A stretch of 64,000 bases of DNA, from assembly GCF_009857135.1 (NCBI RefSeq), contig NZ_CP047318.1:5208001-5272000 (forward strand). The letters run 5' to 3'. The stretch comes from Streptomyces sp. HM190. GTDB taxonomy: Bacteria; Actinomycetota; Actinomycetes; Streptomycetales; Streptomycetaceae. A model generated the notes under the pieces. The model did no database searches, had not been told where the DNA came from, and saw only the letters and a program-made list of their open reading frames with translations. This document shows positions 38,622 through 46,716 of the stretch, in pieces. The position numbers were made by a program, and so were the translations under genes. Numbering within the stretch: the stretch's first letter is position 1; every line of letters starts with the position of its first letter.

Positions 38622-39449
38622 ATGCACACAGGCAGACGGTCCGTCGCGGTGGCCACGCTCGCGGGAGCGTTGGCGCTCTCCGTGCTGAACGCGCCGACGG
38701 CCGGCGCGGCGGACACCGGTATCACCGTGTCGGACGTCGTCATCAACAAGGGCAAGCCGATCGTGGTCGGCACGTCGAAGGTGGTGGAGCCGCCCATCTC
38801 CTTCAACATCGCTCTGCCGGCCGGGTACAGCACGGCCGACCCCTCCCGCTACAGCGCGTACCCCTTCCTCTACCGCGGCACCATCGCGACCGCGGCCGAC
38901 ACCGGCGAGAACTTCATCAGCCCGAGCAGCTACACCTGCTTCGAGATCGACTCCAAGCACGCCCGCTGCGAGGGCGAGCTCTACATCGACCCGCACCCGA
39001 GCCAGGAGCACGTCGACTCCAACAGCGACGCCACGACGTGGAAGGTCGGCGTCTCTCTCCGGCTGTGGAAGGCCGACGGCGGTCTCAAGACCGGGGAGCT
39101 GGAGAAACGGTCCAAGACCGCCCAGCTCAAGCGCGCGGCCAGGGCGACCGCCAACGCCACGCCGGAACCGGTCACCAAGGGCAGGACGATCACCGTCACG
39201 GGCAAGCTGACCCGGGCGAACTGGAGCACCAAGACGTACGGCGCCTACGGCGGCCGTACGGTCAGCCTCCAGTTCCGCGCCAAGGGAGCCGACACCTTCC
39301 AGACGGTCAAGAAGGTCACCAGCAGCAGCACCGGCGGCCTCAAGGCCAGCGTCACCGCCACCACCGACGGTTCGTTCCGCTGGGTGTACTACGGCAACTC
39401 GACGACCGGCGCCGCGACCAGCGCGTCGGACTACGTCGACGTGCTCTGA
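38622..39449 (+). CDS. Secreted protein of unknown function
   Basis: A 275-aa protein with a clear Sec signal (GRRSVAVATLAGALALSVLN, cut near AGAA). The mature part is Ser/Thr-rich. The C-terminal half (PVTKGRTITVTGKLTRANWS, then VSLQFRAKGADTFQTVKKVT) looks like an Ig/Big-type beta-sandwich common in secreted Streptomyces proteins. Two cysteines (YTCFEIDSKHARC) could form a disulfide. AGAGG precedes the ATG. I do not recognize a specific function. Confidence 0.75.
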   Translation: MHTGRRSVAVATLAGALALSVLNAPTAGAADTGITVSDVVINKGKPIVVGTSKVVEPPISFNIALPAGYSTADPSRYSAYPFLYRGTIATAADTGENFISPSSYTCFEIDSKHARCEGELYIDPHPSQEHVDSNSDATTWKVGVSLRLWKADGGLKTGELEKRSKTAQLKRAARATANATPEPVTKGRTITVTGKLTRANWSTKTYGAYGGRTVSLQFRAKGADTFQTVKKVTSSSTGGLKASVTATTDGSFRWVYYGNSTTGAATSASDYVDVL

Positions 39450-39454
39450 CCACC

Positions 39455-39518
39455 TCAGTACAGGGTCGGGTCAGTGCAGGGTCGGGTCAGTACAGGGTCC
39501 GGTCAGTAGAGGGTCGGT
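39455..39518. repeat. Four tandem 16-bp repeats over the end of the polymerase-like gene
   Basis: Units at 39455, 39471, 39487 and 39503 match TCAGTACAGGGTCGGG with one to three differences. The fourth contains the stop codon and last residues of the reverse gene (PTLY then stop), so the 3' end of that gene appears to have been duplicated outward. Confidence 0.85.
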
Positions 39519-40669
39519 ACCTCGCCCCCCGCGGCCCGGGTGAGCGTGACCCCTGCCAGACCGCGTAGCCGGCGTTCCGCCACGGCGGTCAGCGCGTCGG
39601 CGGTCGGCGGGGTCGGACCCAGGCCGATGGCGAAGCGGGCGGGGGCCGTGCCGAAGGGGCGGGGCCAGGCGTGGCAGTCGGGGGCCGGTTCGGCGAGGTC
39701 GGCGACCAGGGCCCGCATCCTGCCCCGTACCCGGCCCTCGTCCGCGCCCCCGCCGACCGCCACGATCGCCCAGGCGGCGTGGCGGCGGTGGAGCGGGGGA
39801 GGGGTGAGGACGTCGGACCAGGGGCGGCCCTCCTCCAGCAACTCCCAGGCGCGGAACAGCTCCTGGGTGATGAGGTCGCGCATGCCGGGGGTGACCTGGT
39901 CCGTGCAGGGGCGGACCGGCGCCGAGGGGGTCGTGACGGTGAGGGGGAGGGAGGACCGCTCCGCCCCACCCACCGGCTCACGCCAGTCCCACGCCGCCCA
40001 CGTCGCGAAGAAGTGCCGCAGGAGGTCGGCCGGAGGCAGGTCACCGGCCGACCTCGCCGTGCGGGCCGCCAGGACCGACCAGGCCAGACCCGGTACGCCA
40101 CCGAACGGCGCCGAGTCGAGCCCGCGCGCCTTCGCCCATGCCTTGACCCGCGTGGCCAGCCGGGTGAAGGCCGGCCGGTGGGGGCCCGCCGAGGCGAGTA
40201 CCGCGTCGGCGTCGCTCACCGCGCTCAGCGCGATCGCCGCCGCCTCGCCCAGCTCTGCCCGGCGGTCCACCGCCTCGGCGGGGTCCAGCGCACCCGTGGC
40301 CACGACCACCAGGTCGACGTCCACCCCGTCGAGCCGCAGCCGCAGCCCCGGCACCCGGGCTCCGACCACCTCCCGCACCCCGGTCGCGTCCGGGAGCGCC
40401 GCCGTCAACTCGGCCCGCAGGGAGGCCAGTTCGACGGTGCCGGGGAGGGCCGCGACCAGGTCCAGGTCGGCGCCGGGCAGGGCGCAGCCCAGGCACCGGG
40501 AACCGACGACGTGGACGACGCCGTGGGGGAGGGCGGCCGAGACGCGGCGGGCGACGCGGTCGGCCACGGCGGTGCCGGCCGCCTCCTCCGCACCCGGCGT
40601 TCCCACCCGAGACACCTGGCGCGGGGACTCCTCCCGCGCCCAGCGGACCTCACCCGTGCCCAGCCTCAC
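39503..40669 (-). CDS. Poly(A)-polymerase-like nucleotidyltransferase
   Basis: A 388-aa protein with a DNA-polymerase-beta-type nucleotidyltransferase core: VGSRCLGCALPGADLDLVAA holds the GS and two carboxylates, and VDVDLVVV the third. The central and RNA-binding parts (GLAWSVLAARTARSAGDLPP, HFFATWAAWDWREPV, APVRPCTDQVTPGMRDLITQ) resemble eukaryotic-type poly(A) polymerases. It should add nucleotides to RNA 3' ends. Its GTG start overlaps the stop of the upstream EEP/2H reading frame (GTGA). That frame runs to RRGDEP, just where the polymerase part begins, so the two may once have been one fused protein. Confidence 0.7.
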   Translation of the reverse strand: MRLGTGEVRWAREESPRQVSRVGTPGAEEAAGTAVADRVARRVSAALPHGVVHVVGSRCLGCALPGADLDLVAALPGTVELASLRAELTAALPDATGVREVVGARVPGLRLRLDGVDVDLVVVATGALDPAEAVDRRAELGEAAAIALSAVSDADAVLASAGPHRPAFTRLATRVKAWAKARGLDSAPFGGVPGLAWSVLAARTARSAGDLPPADLLRHFFATWAAWDWREPVGGAERSSLPLTVTTPSAPVRPCTDQVTPGMRDLITQELFRAWELLEEGRPWSDVLTPPPLHRRHAAWAIVAVGGGADEGRVRGRMRALVADLAEPAPDCHAWPRPFGTAPARFAIGLGPTPPTADALTAVAERRLRGLAGVTLTRAAGGEVPTLY

Positions 40670-41964
40670 CCACCCCCGTACCCGCTCGGCTCGTCGCCGC
40701 GCCGCGACAGGAGCGCCAGCTCGTCGACGCGGGCCCGCACCGGGGCGAGCCGGTCGGCGCAGTCGGCGGCCAGGGTGTTCGGGTCGGTGGTGCGGCCCAG
40801 GCTGAGGTGCGGGGTGAAGCCGTCGCGGCGGCCCCGGCAGCGCGGGAACCGGCTCACCAGGGCGCGGTGCAACTCGGCCCACGGCTCCTCGCCGGCCGCC
40901 GCCGGGTCCAGCCAGACCGTCGCGCCCTCCCGGTGCCCGAACCAGTGCACGCCCTCCAGCCGGACGTCGAACGCGGCGGTCGGCGTCGCCGCCAGCACAC
41001 CCGCCGCCTGCTCGAACGCGTGCTCCGGTACGAAGCCGAAGAGGACGTTGACGTGCGGGGGCCAGCGGTGGACCTGCGGGTCGTGCACGCGGCGGACGTC
41101 CTGGAGCGGTGGCCACAGCTCCTGCGGCGGCAGCCAGGCCAGCGCCGTGCGCGCCGTCGCCGGGGCGTCGCAGACACCTGCGGCGGCCCCGGCGGGATCG
41201 CCCGCCGCCCCGGACGCGGACGCGTCCGTCGTCAGGTCCAGCTCGACCCGTACGCCGTAGTGGTCGGAGATGTGGAGGCCGTCCGCCGTGGGCAGGTCGC
41301 CGTACAGCTCGGCCCGGCGCACGCGCGGGCCCTCGCCCGCCGGGCGCAGCAGCACCCGGTCCAGCCGGGAGGCCCGGCCGCTCAGGGAGGAGATCGCGGC
41401 GAGGGGGTTGGCGCCGGGATCGAAGGTCGGGGTCATGTCCCCGGGGCCGTGCGCCTCGCTCCACGCGTCCCGCATCCCGAGGGTGACCTGCGGCGTGTCA
41501 CCGCCGTCGTTGAAATCGCCCAGGAGGACCAGCTCGGCGTCCAGACCGGCCAACCCCTCCGCGATACGGGCCAGTTCGGCCGTACGGCGACCGGCACCGT
41601 CGGTGGAGTGGTCGCTGCTGAGGTGGGTCGCCGCCACGGCCAGCGGACCGGCGGCGGTCTCCACGACCACGGCGGTCACCGCCTTGTGCGGGCCCAGCGC
41701 GTGATGCGCCGCCTCACGCGCCGGCAGCCTGCTCAGGAGCAGCAGACCGCACTCGTCCACGTCACGGCCGCCGGGGTCCGTGCCGAGCGTCCAGCCCGTC
41801 CGGAGCCAGGGCTCCCGCAGCAGCATGGCCAGCAGTTCCGCCTCCACCTCCTGCAACGCGATCACGTCCGCGTCGGCGTCGCGCAGCGCCCGCACCAGCG
41901 CCGGGCGCCGCCGGGCACTGTCGACGCGGTCGGCGTCGTACCGGTCCCAGAGGGTGTTCCAGGC
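40666..41964 (-). pseudogene. EEP nuclease plus 2H (LigT-like) phosphoesterase, start missing
   Basis: An open frame of about 430 codons with two enzymatic domains. The endonuclease/exonuclease/phosphatase part keeps AWNTLWDRYD, IALQEVE, THLSSDHS, GDFND and ISDHYGV. The 2H phosphoesterase part keeps HVNVLFGF and FTPHLSLGR, as in RNA 2',5'-ligase/cyclic phosphodiesterases. Catalytic residues look intact, but there is no credible start codon. The domain begins in mid-strand exactly where the out-of-frame RNA-ligase remnant ends (about 41960). A GTG at 41895 could begin a shortened protein. It is probably the result of a deletion. Confidence 0.6.
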
Positions 41965-42508
41965 CCGTGCGCCGGTCGTCGTCCGGATACGGCCGGTGCA
42001 GCGCGGGGTGCAGTCCCACGAGATCCGCCACCCGCCGCGCGAGCGGCAGGCCCACGGCCCCGGCGAGCCGCGCCGCGAGCCGTCCCCGCTGCCCGTGCCG
42101 GGTGTGCAGCAGGGCGGCGAGGGCCCCGGCGAGCCGGTCGTCCCCGGTGAACCCGGCCGTCTCGAACCGCGCGAGCGCCGCCGCGTCCCCGGCGCCGGGC
42201 AGCCCCACCGCCTCCGCCAGCGCCGCCGCGTCGACACCGGCCCCCGAGCGCGCGTCCCACAGGGCGGCCCGCGCGCCCAGCCCGTTCTCGACGACCGCCG
42301 CGTGCATCCAGTGCGTGTCCGTCCGGACGTGCCCGGCCCGCACCCACTCCTTGACCCAGGTACGGGAGGGGTGGTGGGCGGAGTCGAGCGACCGGGCGTG
42401 CAGACCGTCGGCGTACAGCGTCGTGTTCTCGCCGTCGAGCTTCTCGGTGACGACGACCTCCCGCCCGCGCAGCCCGGACAGGTCCGTGACCCGCAGGTCG
42501 TCCGACTC
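41960..42508 (-). pseudogene. RNA ligase remnant with internal deletion
   Basis: The frame reads DLSGLRGREVVVTEKLDGEN, the lysine-nucleotidylation motif of T4 Rnl-type RNA ligases (Lys codon at 42440-42442), then TTLYADGLHARSLDSAHHPS and RTWVK. Immediately after this comes EWVRAGHVRTDTHWMHAAVV, which I recall as lying far downstream in related ligases. The core motifs between them are missing, so about 100 or more residues appear deleted in frame. There is no start codon upstream of about 42508, and the 3' end runs out of frame into the EEP domain. It cannot encode a working ligase. Confidence 0.65.
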
Positions 42509-42514
42509 GGCGGG

Positions 42515-42619
42515 ACGGCGGCCCCGGCGGTCGTCCTGCTGCTGCCCGCCGCGATCGCCCTCTGCGTGGGCACGGCCCGCTGGGCGGCCGGGACGGAACG
42601 CGCCTCGGCGCGCGACTGA
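42515..42619 (+). pseudogene. C-terminal remnant of a membrane protein gene
   Basis: On the forward strand the frame ends TAAPAVVLLLPAAIALCVGT and then ARWAAGTERASARD before a stop: one hydrophobic helix and a charged tail, as at the end of a membrane protein. Upstream of about 42510 the same frame is antisense to the ligase remnant. It appears to be the tail of a convergent gene cut by the same rearrangement. Confidence 0.4.
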
Positions 42620-42697
42620 GCGCGGCCCCGCGGTTGACGACGGTCCCCGTCCGGCCGCGGTCGGGGGCCCGCGCGGCGGCGGGCTCGGGGACCTGGT

Positions 42698-42725
42698 TTG
42701 ACCTCGGTCACTCTCGGGGTAATCT
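42698..42725 (+). promoter_or_regulatory. Candidate S10 operon promoter
   Basis: TTGACC at 42698-42703 and TAATCT at 42720-42725 are separated by 16 bases, implying a leader of about 370 nt before rpsJ. Apart from the shared hairpin at 43019, the leader shows the small palindrome CCATATGG near 42757 and no ORF with convincing features. Confidence 0.6.
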
Positions 42726-43018
42726 CTCCGGCTCGATTGGCGGAGGCCCTGCCCCATATGGCAGACTGTCCGAGTTGCTCGGTCGAGTGTTGATGCTGCA
42801 CGCCTCCCGCCGGGGGGACCGGAAGCGAGTCCCACAGTACTCGTCGCTCTAACTGCCTCACGGCAGCGCTGGGGCGGACGTACGGGAATCTTCCGGGAAG
42901 TGTGGCGCGGCGCCGGCCAGGCACCCGGTGGGCCTCCGCCCCCGGTCCGCGGTTCCGGTAGGGCCGTGTTCCCGCGCAAGGGATGCTCGGACAAGGGGCA
43001 TCTGTGTCAGCGAGAGCG

Positions 43019-43045
43019 CGACACGCCCGACCGCGTGGGTCGGAG
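43019..43045 (+). promoter_or_regulatory. Leader hairpin shared with the str operon
   Basis: A 27-nt element matching 25432-25458 at 26 of 27 positions. The core CCGACC-GCGTG-GGTCGG forms a 6-bp stem. It ends 58 bases before rpsJ, and a CCGGGTT box follows at 43062. Confidence 0.7.
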
Positions 43046-43103
43046 GACGGGCAAGGGAACACCGGGTTCCAGAGCGTTAGAGAGACAGGACTACTGAGTA
43101 GCC

Positions 43104-43412
43104 ATGGCGGGACAGAAGATCCGCATCCGGCTCAAGGCCTACGACCACGAGGTCATCGACTCCTCGGCGAAGAAGATCGTCGAGACGGTGACCCGCACTG
43201 GTGCGTCGGTCGCGGGCCCGGTGCCGCTGCCCACTGAGAAGAACGTGTACTGCGTCATCAAGTCGCCGCACAAGTACAAGGACTCGCGCGAGCACTTCGA
43301 GATGCGCACGCACAAGCGCCTGATCGACATTCTCGACCCCACCCCCAAGACCGTTGACTCTCTGATGCGACTCGACCTCCCGGCCGGTGTCGACATCGAG
43401 ATCAAGCTCTGA
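43104..43412 (+). CDS. rpsJ: 30S ribosomal protein S10
   Basis: A 102-aa S10, first gene of the S10 operon and, as NusE, a partner of NusG/NusB in transcription. Typical segments are QKIRIRLKAYDHEVIDSSAK, GPVPLPTEKNVYCVIKSPH and REHFEMRTHKRLIDI. The ribosome site is weak (AGGA about 14 bases upstream), so leader structure may control access. Confidence 0.98.
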   Translation: MAGQKIRIRLKAYDHEVIDSSAKKIVETVTRTGASVAGPVPLPTEKNVYCVIKSPHKYKDSREHFEMRTHKRLIDILDPTPKTVDSLMRLDLPAGVDIEIKL

Positions 43413-43428
43413 GGGCGGTGATCTGAGA

Positions 43429-44073
43429 ATGGCTAAGCAGATCAAGGGCATCCTGGGCGAGAAGCTCGGCATGACGCAGGTGTGGGACGAGAACAACCGT
43501 GTTGTTCCGGTCACCGTCGTCAAGGCCGGCCCCAACGTCGTGACCCAGGTTCGTACCAACGACGTCGACGGCTACGAGTCGGTCCAGATCGCCTTCGGCG
43601 AGATCGACCCGCGCAAGGTGAACAAGCCCCTCAAGGGCCACTTCGCCAAGGCCGACGTCACCCCCCGTCGTCACCTCGTCGAGATCCGCACCGCGGACGC
43701 CTCCGAGTACACGCTGGGCCAGGAGATCACCGCTGAGGTGTTCGAGGCCGGCGTGAAGGTCGACGTCACCGGCAAGAGCAAGGGCAAGGGCTTCGCCGGT
43801 GTCATGAAGCGTCACAACTTCCGTGGCCTCGGCGCCGGACACGGCACCCAGCGCAAGCACCGCTCTCCCGGTTCCATCGGTGGCTGCGCCACCCCGGGCC
43901 GTGTGTTCAAGGGCCTCCGCATGGCGGGTCGCATGGGCAACGAGCGGGTCACCACCCAGAACCTGACCGTCCACGCCGTTGACGCGGAGAAGGGTCTGCT
44001 GCTCATCAAGGGCGCGGTTCCCGGTCCGAACGGCGGCCTCGTCCTGGTCCGCACCGCGGCCAAGGGGGCCTGA
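43429..44073 (+). CDS. rplC: 50S ribosomal protein L3
   Basis: A 214-aa primary 23S rRNA binder near the peptidyl-transferase centre. The central extension that reaches the centre reads GVMKRHNFRGLGAGHGTQRK followed by HRSPGSIG (about residues 124-152). The ATG at 43429 begins the standard MAKQIKGILGEKLGMTQVW. It follows rpsJ by 16 bases. Confidence 0.98.
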   Translation: MAKQIKGILGEKLGMTQVWDENNRVVPVTVVKAGPNVVTQVRTNDVDGYESVQIAFGEIDPRKVNKPLKGHFAKADVTPRRHLVEIRTADASEYTLGQEITAEVFEAGVKVDVTGKSKGKGFAGVMKRHNFRGLGAGHGTQRKHRSPGSIGGCATPGRVFKGLRMAGRMGNERVTTQNLTVHAVDAEKGLLLIKGAVPGPNGGLVLVRTAAKGA

Positions 44074-44080
44074 GGTACCG

Positions 44081-44737
44081 ATGAGCACTGTTGACATCCT
44101 TTCGCCTGCCGGCGAGAAGACCGGAAGCGTCGAGCTCCCCGCGGAGATCTTCGGCGTGGAGAAGGTCAGCATCCCGCTGATCCACCAGGTCGTCGTCGCG
44201 CAGAACGCGGCTGCCCGTCAGGGCACGCACAAGACCAAGACCCGTGGCGAGGTCCGCGGTGGCGGCAAGAAGCCGTACCGCCAGAAGGGCACCGGCCGCG
44301 CCCGTCAGGGCTCGACCCGCGCGCCCCAGTTCGCCGGTGGTGGCGTCGTCCACGGCCCCGTGCCGCGTGACTACTCGCAGCGGACCCCGAAGAAGATGAA
44401 GGCCGCGGCCCTGCGCCACGCCCTCACCGACCGGGCCCGTCACAACCGCATCCACGTCGTCTCCGGCGTGATCGAGGGCGAGAACCCCTCCACCAAGGCC
44501 GCCAAGAGCCTGTTCGGCAAGATCTCGGAGCGCAAGAACCTGCTCCTGGTCGCCGAGCGCTCCGACGAGGCCGCGTGGCTCTCCGCCCGTAACCTGCCCC
44601 AGGTGCACATCCTGGAGCCGGGCCAGCTGAACACGTACGACGTGATCGTCTCGGACGACGTGGTCTTCACCCAGGCCGCTCTCGAGTCCTTCGTCGCCGG
44701 CCCGAAGGCCAACGACACCGAAGGGACTGAGGTCTGA
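44081..44737 (+). CDS. rplD: 50S ribosomal protein L4
   Basis: A 218-aa L4 lining the nascent peptide tunnel. The long loop near residues 60-95 reads GGGKKPYRQKGTGRARQGST then RAPQFAGGG, the region altered in some macrolide-resistant strains; it looks wild type. Its stop overlaps the start of rplW by one base. Confidence 0.98.
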   Translation: MSTVDILSPAGEKTGSVELPAEIFGVEKVSIPLIHQVVVAQNAAARQGTHKTKTRGEVRGGGKKPYRQKGTGRARQGSTRAPQFAGGGVVHGPVPRDYSQRTPKKMKAAALRHALTDRARHNRIHVVSGVIEGENPSTKAAKSLFGKISERKNLLLVAERSDEAAWLSARNLPQVHILEPGQLNTYDVIVSDDVVFTQAALESFVAGPKANDTEGTEV

Positions 44738-45156
44738 TGGCCGTCCGTCACCCCTCCATCGCCTCGAAGGCCGCCAAGGCCGCCAAGGCCGCGCGCGTCG
44801 CCAAGGCGCGTCGCCACGCCACCGAGGGCAAGAACACCGTCGTCACCCCGGCGAGCAAGGCGTACACGGACCCCCGTGACGTCCTGATCAAGCCGGTCGT
44901 GTCGGAGAAGAGCTACGCGCTCCTCGACGAGAACAAGTACACGTTCATCGTCGCGCCCGGCGCCAACAAGACCCAGATCAAGCAGGCCGTCCAGTCGGTC
45001 TTCTCGGTCAAGGTCACCGGGGTCAACACGATCAACCGCCAGGGCAAGCGCAAGCGGACCCGCACGGGCTTCGGCCAGCGCTCCGCCACCAAGCGCGCGA
45101 TCGTGACCCTCGCCGAGGGCGACCGTATCGACATCTTCGGCGGTCCGACCGCGTAA
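44737..45156 (+). CDS. rplW: 50S ribosomal protein L23
   Basis: A 139-aa L23 at the tunnel exit, where chaperones and SRP dock. It has an Ala/Lys-rich N-terminal extension of about 40 residues (KAAKAAKAARVAKARRHATE) before the usual domain, which starts at DPRDVLIKPVVSEKSYALLD. Such extensions are usual in Streptomyces. The start overlaps the rplD stop (TGATG). Confidence 0.97.
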   Translation: MAVRHPSIASKAAKAAKAARVAKARRHATEGKNTVVTPASKAYTDPRDVLIKPVVSEKSYALLDENKYTFIVAPGANKTQIKQAVQSVFSVKVTGVNTINRQGKRKRTRTGFGQRSATKRAIVTLAEGDRIDIFGGPTA

Positions 45157-45194
45157 GCGGGTCGGATCGTCCGATATCGGACGAGGACTGAGAA

Positions 45195-46031
45195 ATGGGA
45201 ATCCGCAAGTACAAGCCGACTACGCCGGGCCGTCGTGGTTCCAGCGTCGCCGACTTCGTCGAGATCACGCGGTCCACGCCGGAGAAGTCGCTGGTCCGCC
45301 CCCTGCACAGCAAGGGCGGCCGTAACAACGCCGGTCGTGTGACCGTTCGCCACCAGGGTGGCGGACACAAGCGCGCCTACCGAGTGATCGACTTCCGTCG
45401 TCACGACAAGGACGGCGTGCCGGCGAAGGTCGCGCACATCGAGTACGACCCCAACCGCACCGCGCGCATCGCGCTGCTGCACTACGCCGACGGCGAGAAG
45501 CGCTACATCCTCGCCCCGCGCAACCTGCAGCAGGGTGACCGCGTCGAGAACGGTCCCGGGGCCGACATCAAGCCGGGCAACAACCTGGCGCTGCGCAACA
45601 TCCCGGTCGGTACCACGATCCACGCGATCGAGCTCCGTCCCGGTGGCGGTGCCAAGTTCGCCCGCTCCGCCGGTGCCTCCGTGCAGCTGCTCGCGAAGGA
45701 GGGCGCCTACGCCCACCTCCGCATGCCCTCCGGTGAGATCCGCCTGGTCGACGTGCGCTGCCGCGCCACCGTCGGCGAGGTCGGCAACGCCGAGCAGAGC
45801 AACATCAACTGGGGCAAGGCCGGCCGCAAGCGCTGGCTGGGCGTCCGCCCGACCGTCCGCGGTGTGGCGATGAACCCGGTTGACCACCCCCACGGTGGTG
45901 GTGAGGGCAAGACCTCCGGTGGTCGCCACCCGGTCAGCCCCTGGGGTCAGAAGGAAGGTCGTACTCGTTCGCCCAAGAAGGCGTCGAACAAGTACATCGT
46001 CCGCCGCCGCAAGACGAACAAGAAGCGCTAG
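45195..46031 (+). CDS. rplB: 50S ribosomal protein L2
   Basis: A 278-aa L2, needed for subunit joining and close to the peptidyl-transferase centre. The conserved RGVAMNPVDHPHGGGEGK segment near residue 230 holds the critical His. GRNNAGRVTVRHQGGGHKR is the N-terminal signature. The C-terminal part is basic (SNKYIVRRRKTNKKR). Confidence 0.98.
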   Translation: MGIRKYKPTTPGRRGSSVADFVEITRSTPEKSLVRPLHSKGGRNNAGRVTVRHQGGGHKRAYRVIDFRRHDKDGVPAKVAHIEYDPNRTARIALLHYADGEKRYILAPRNLQQGDRVENGPGADIKPGNNLALRNIPVGTTIHAIELRPGGGAKFARSAGASVQLLAKEGAYAHLRMPSGEIRLVDVRCRATVGEVGNAEQSNINWGKAGRKRWLGVRPTVRGVAMNPVDHPHGGGEGKTSGGRHPVSPWGQKEGRTRSPKKASNKYIVRRRKTNKKR

Positions 46032-46043
46032 GAGCGGGTTTAG

Positions 46044-46325
46044 ATGCCGCGCAGTCTCAAGAAGGGGCCCTTCGTCGACGACCACCTGATCAAGAAGGTG
46101 GACGCCCAGAACGAAGCCGGCACCAAGAACGTCATCAAGACCTGGTCCCGTCGCTCGATGATCGTCCCGGCCATGCTCGGCCACACGATCGCGGTGCACA
46201 ACGGCAAGACCCACATCCCGGTGTTCGTCACCGAGTCGATGGTCGGCCACAAGCTCGGCGAGTTCTCGCCGACGCGCACCTTCCGGGGTCACGTCAAGGA
46301 AGACCGGAAGTCGAAGCGCCGCTAG
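46044..46325 (+). CDS. rpsS: 30S ribosomal protein S19
   Basis: A 93-aa head protein contacting S13 and A-site tRNA. Standard N-terminus PRSLKKGPFVDDHLIKKVDA and SRRSMIVPAMLGHTIAVHNG. It follows rplB by 12 bases in the S10 operon. Confidence 0.98.
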   Translation: MPRSLKKGPFVDDHLIKKVDAQNEAGTKNVIKTWSRRSMIVPAMLGHTIAVHNGKTHIPVFVTESMVGHKLGEFSPTRTFRGHVKEDRKSKRR

Positions 46326-46368
46326 TAGCGGATCGCATTCAGACACGTAAGTAACTGAAGGGACAACC

Positions 46369-46716
46369 ATGGAAGCCAGGGCCCAGGCGCGGTACATCCG
46401 CGTCACGCCCATGAAGGCCCGCCGCGTGGTGGACCTTATCCGTGGCATGGACGCCACGGAGGCTCAGGCGGTCCTGCGATTCGCTCCGCAGGCCGCCTCC
46501 GTGCCCGTCGGCAAGGTGCTCGACAGCGCCATTGCCAACGCCGCGCACAACTACGACCACACGGACGCCTCTTCGCTGTTCATCAGCGAGGCGTACGTCG
46601 ACGAGGGTCCGACCCTGAAGCGGTTCCGTCCGCGTGCCCAGGGCCGTGCCTACCGGATCCGCAAGCGGACCAGCCACATCACCGTGGTCGTCAGCAGCAA
46701 GGAAGGAACCCGGTAA
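46369..46716 (+). CDS. rplV: 50S ribosomal protein L22
   Basis: A 115-aa L22, whose long hairpin reaches the tunnel constriction near the macrolide site (about residues 78-100, GPTLKRFRPRAQGRAYRIRK). The core begins ARAQARYIRVTPMKARRVVD. GAAGGG precedes the start. Its last base is shared with the rpsC start (TAATG). Confidence 0.98.
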   Translation: MEARAQARYIRVTPMKARRVVDLIRGMDATEAQAVLRFAPQAASVPVGKVLDSAIANAAHNYDHTDASSLFISEAYVDEGPTLKRFRPRAQGRAYRIRKRTSHITVVVSSKEGTR

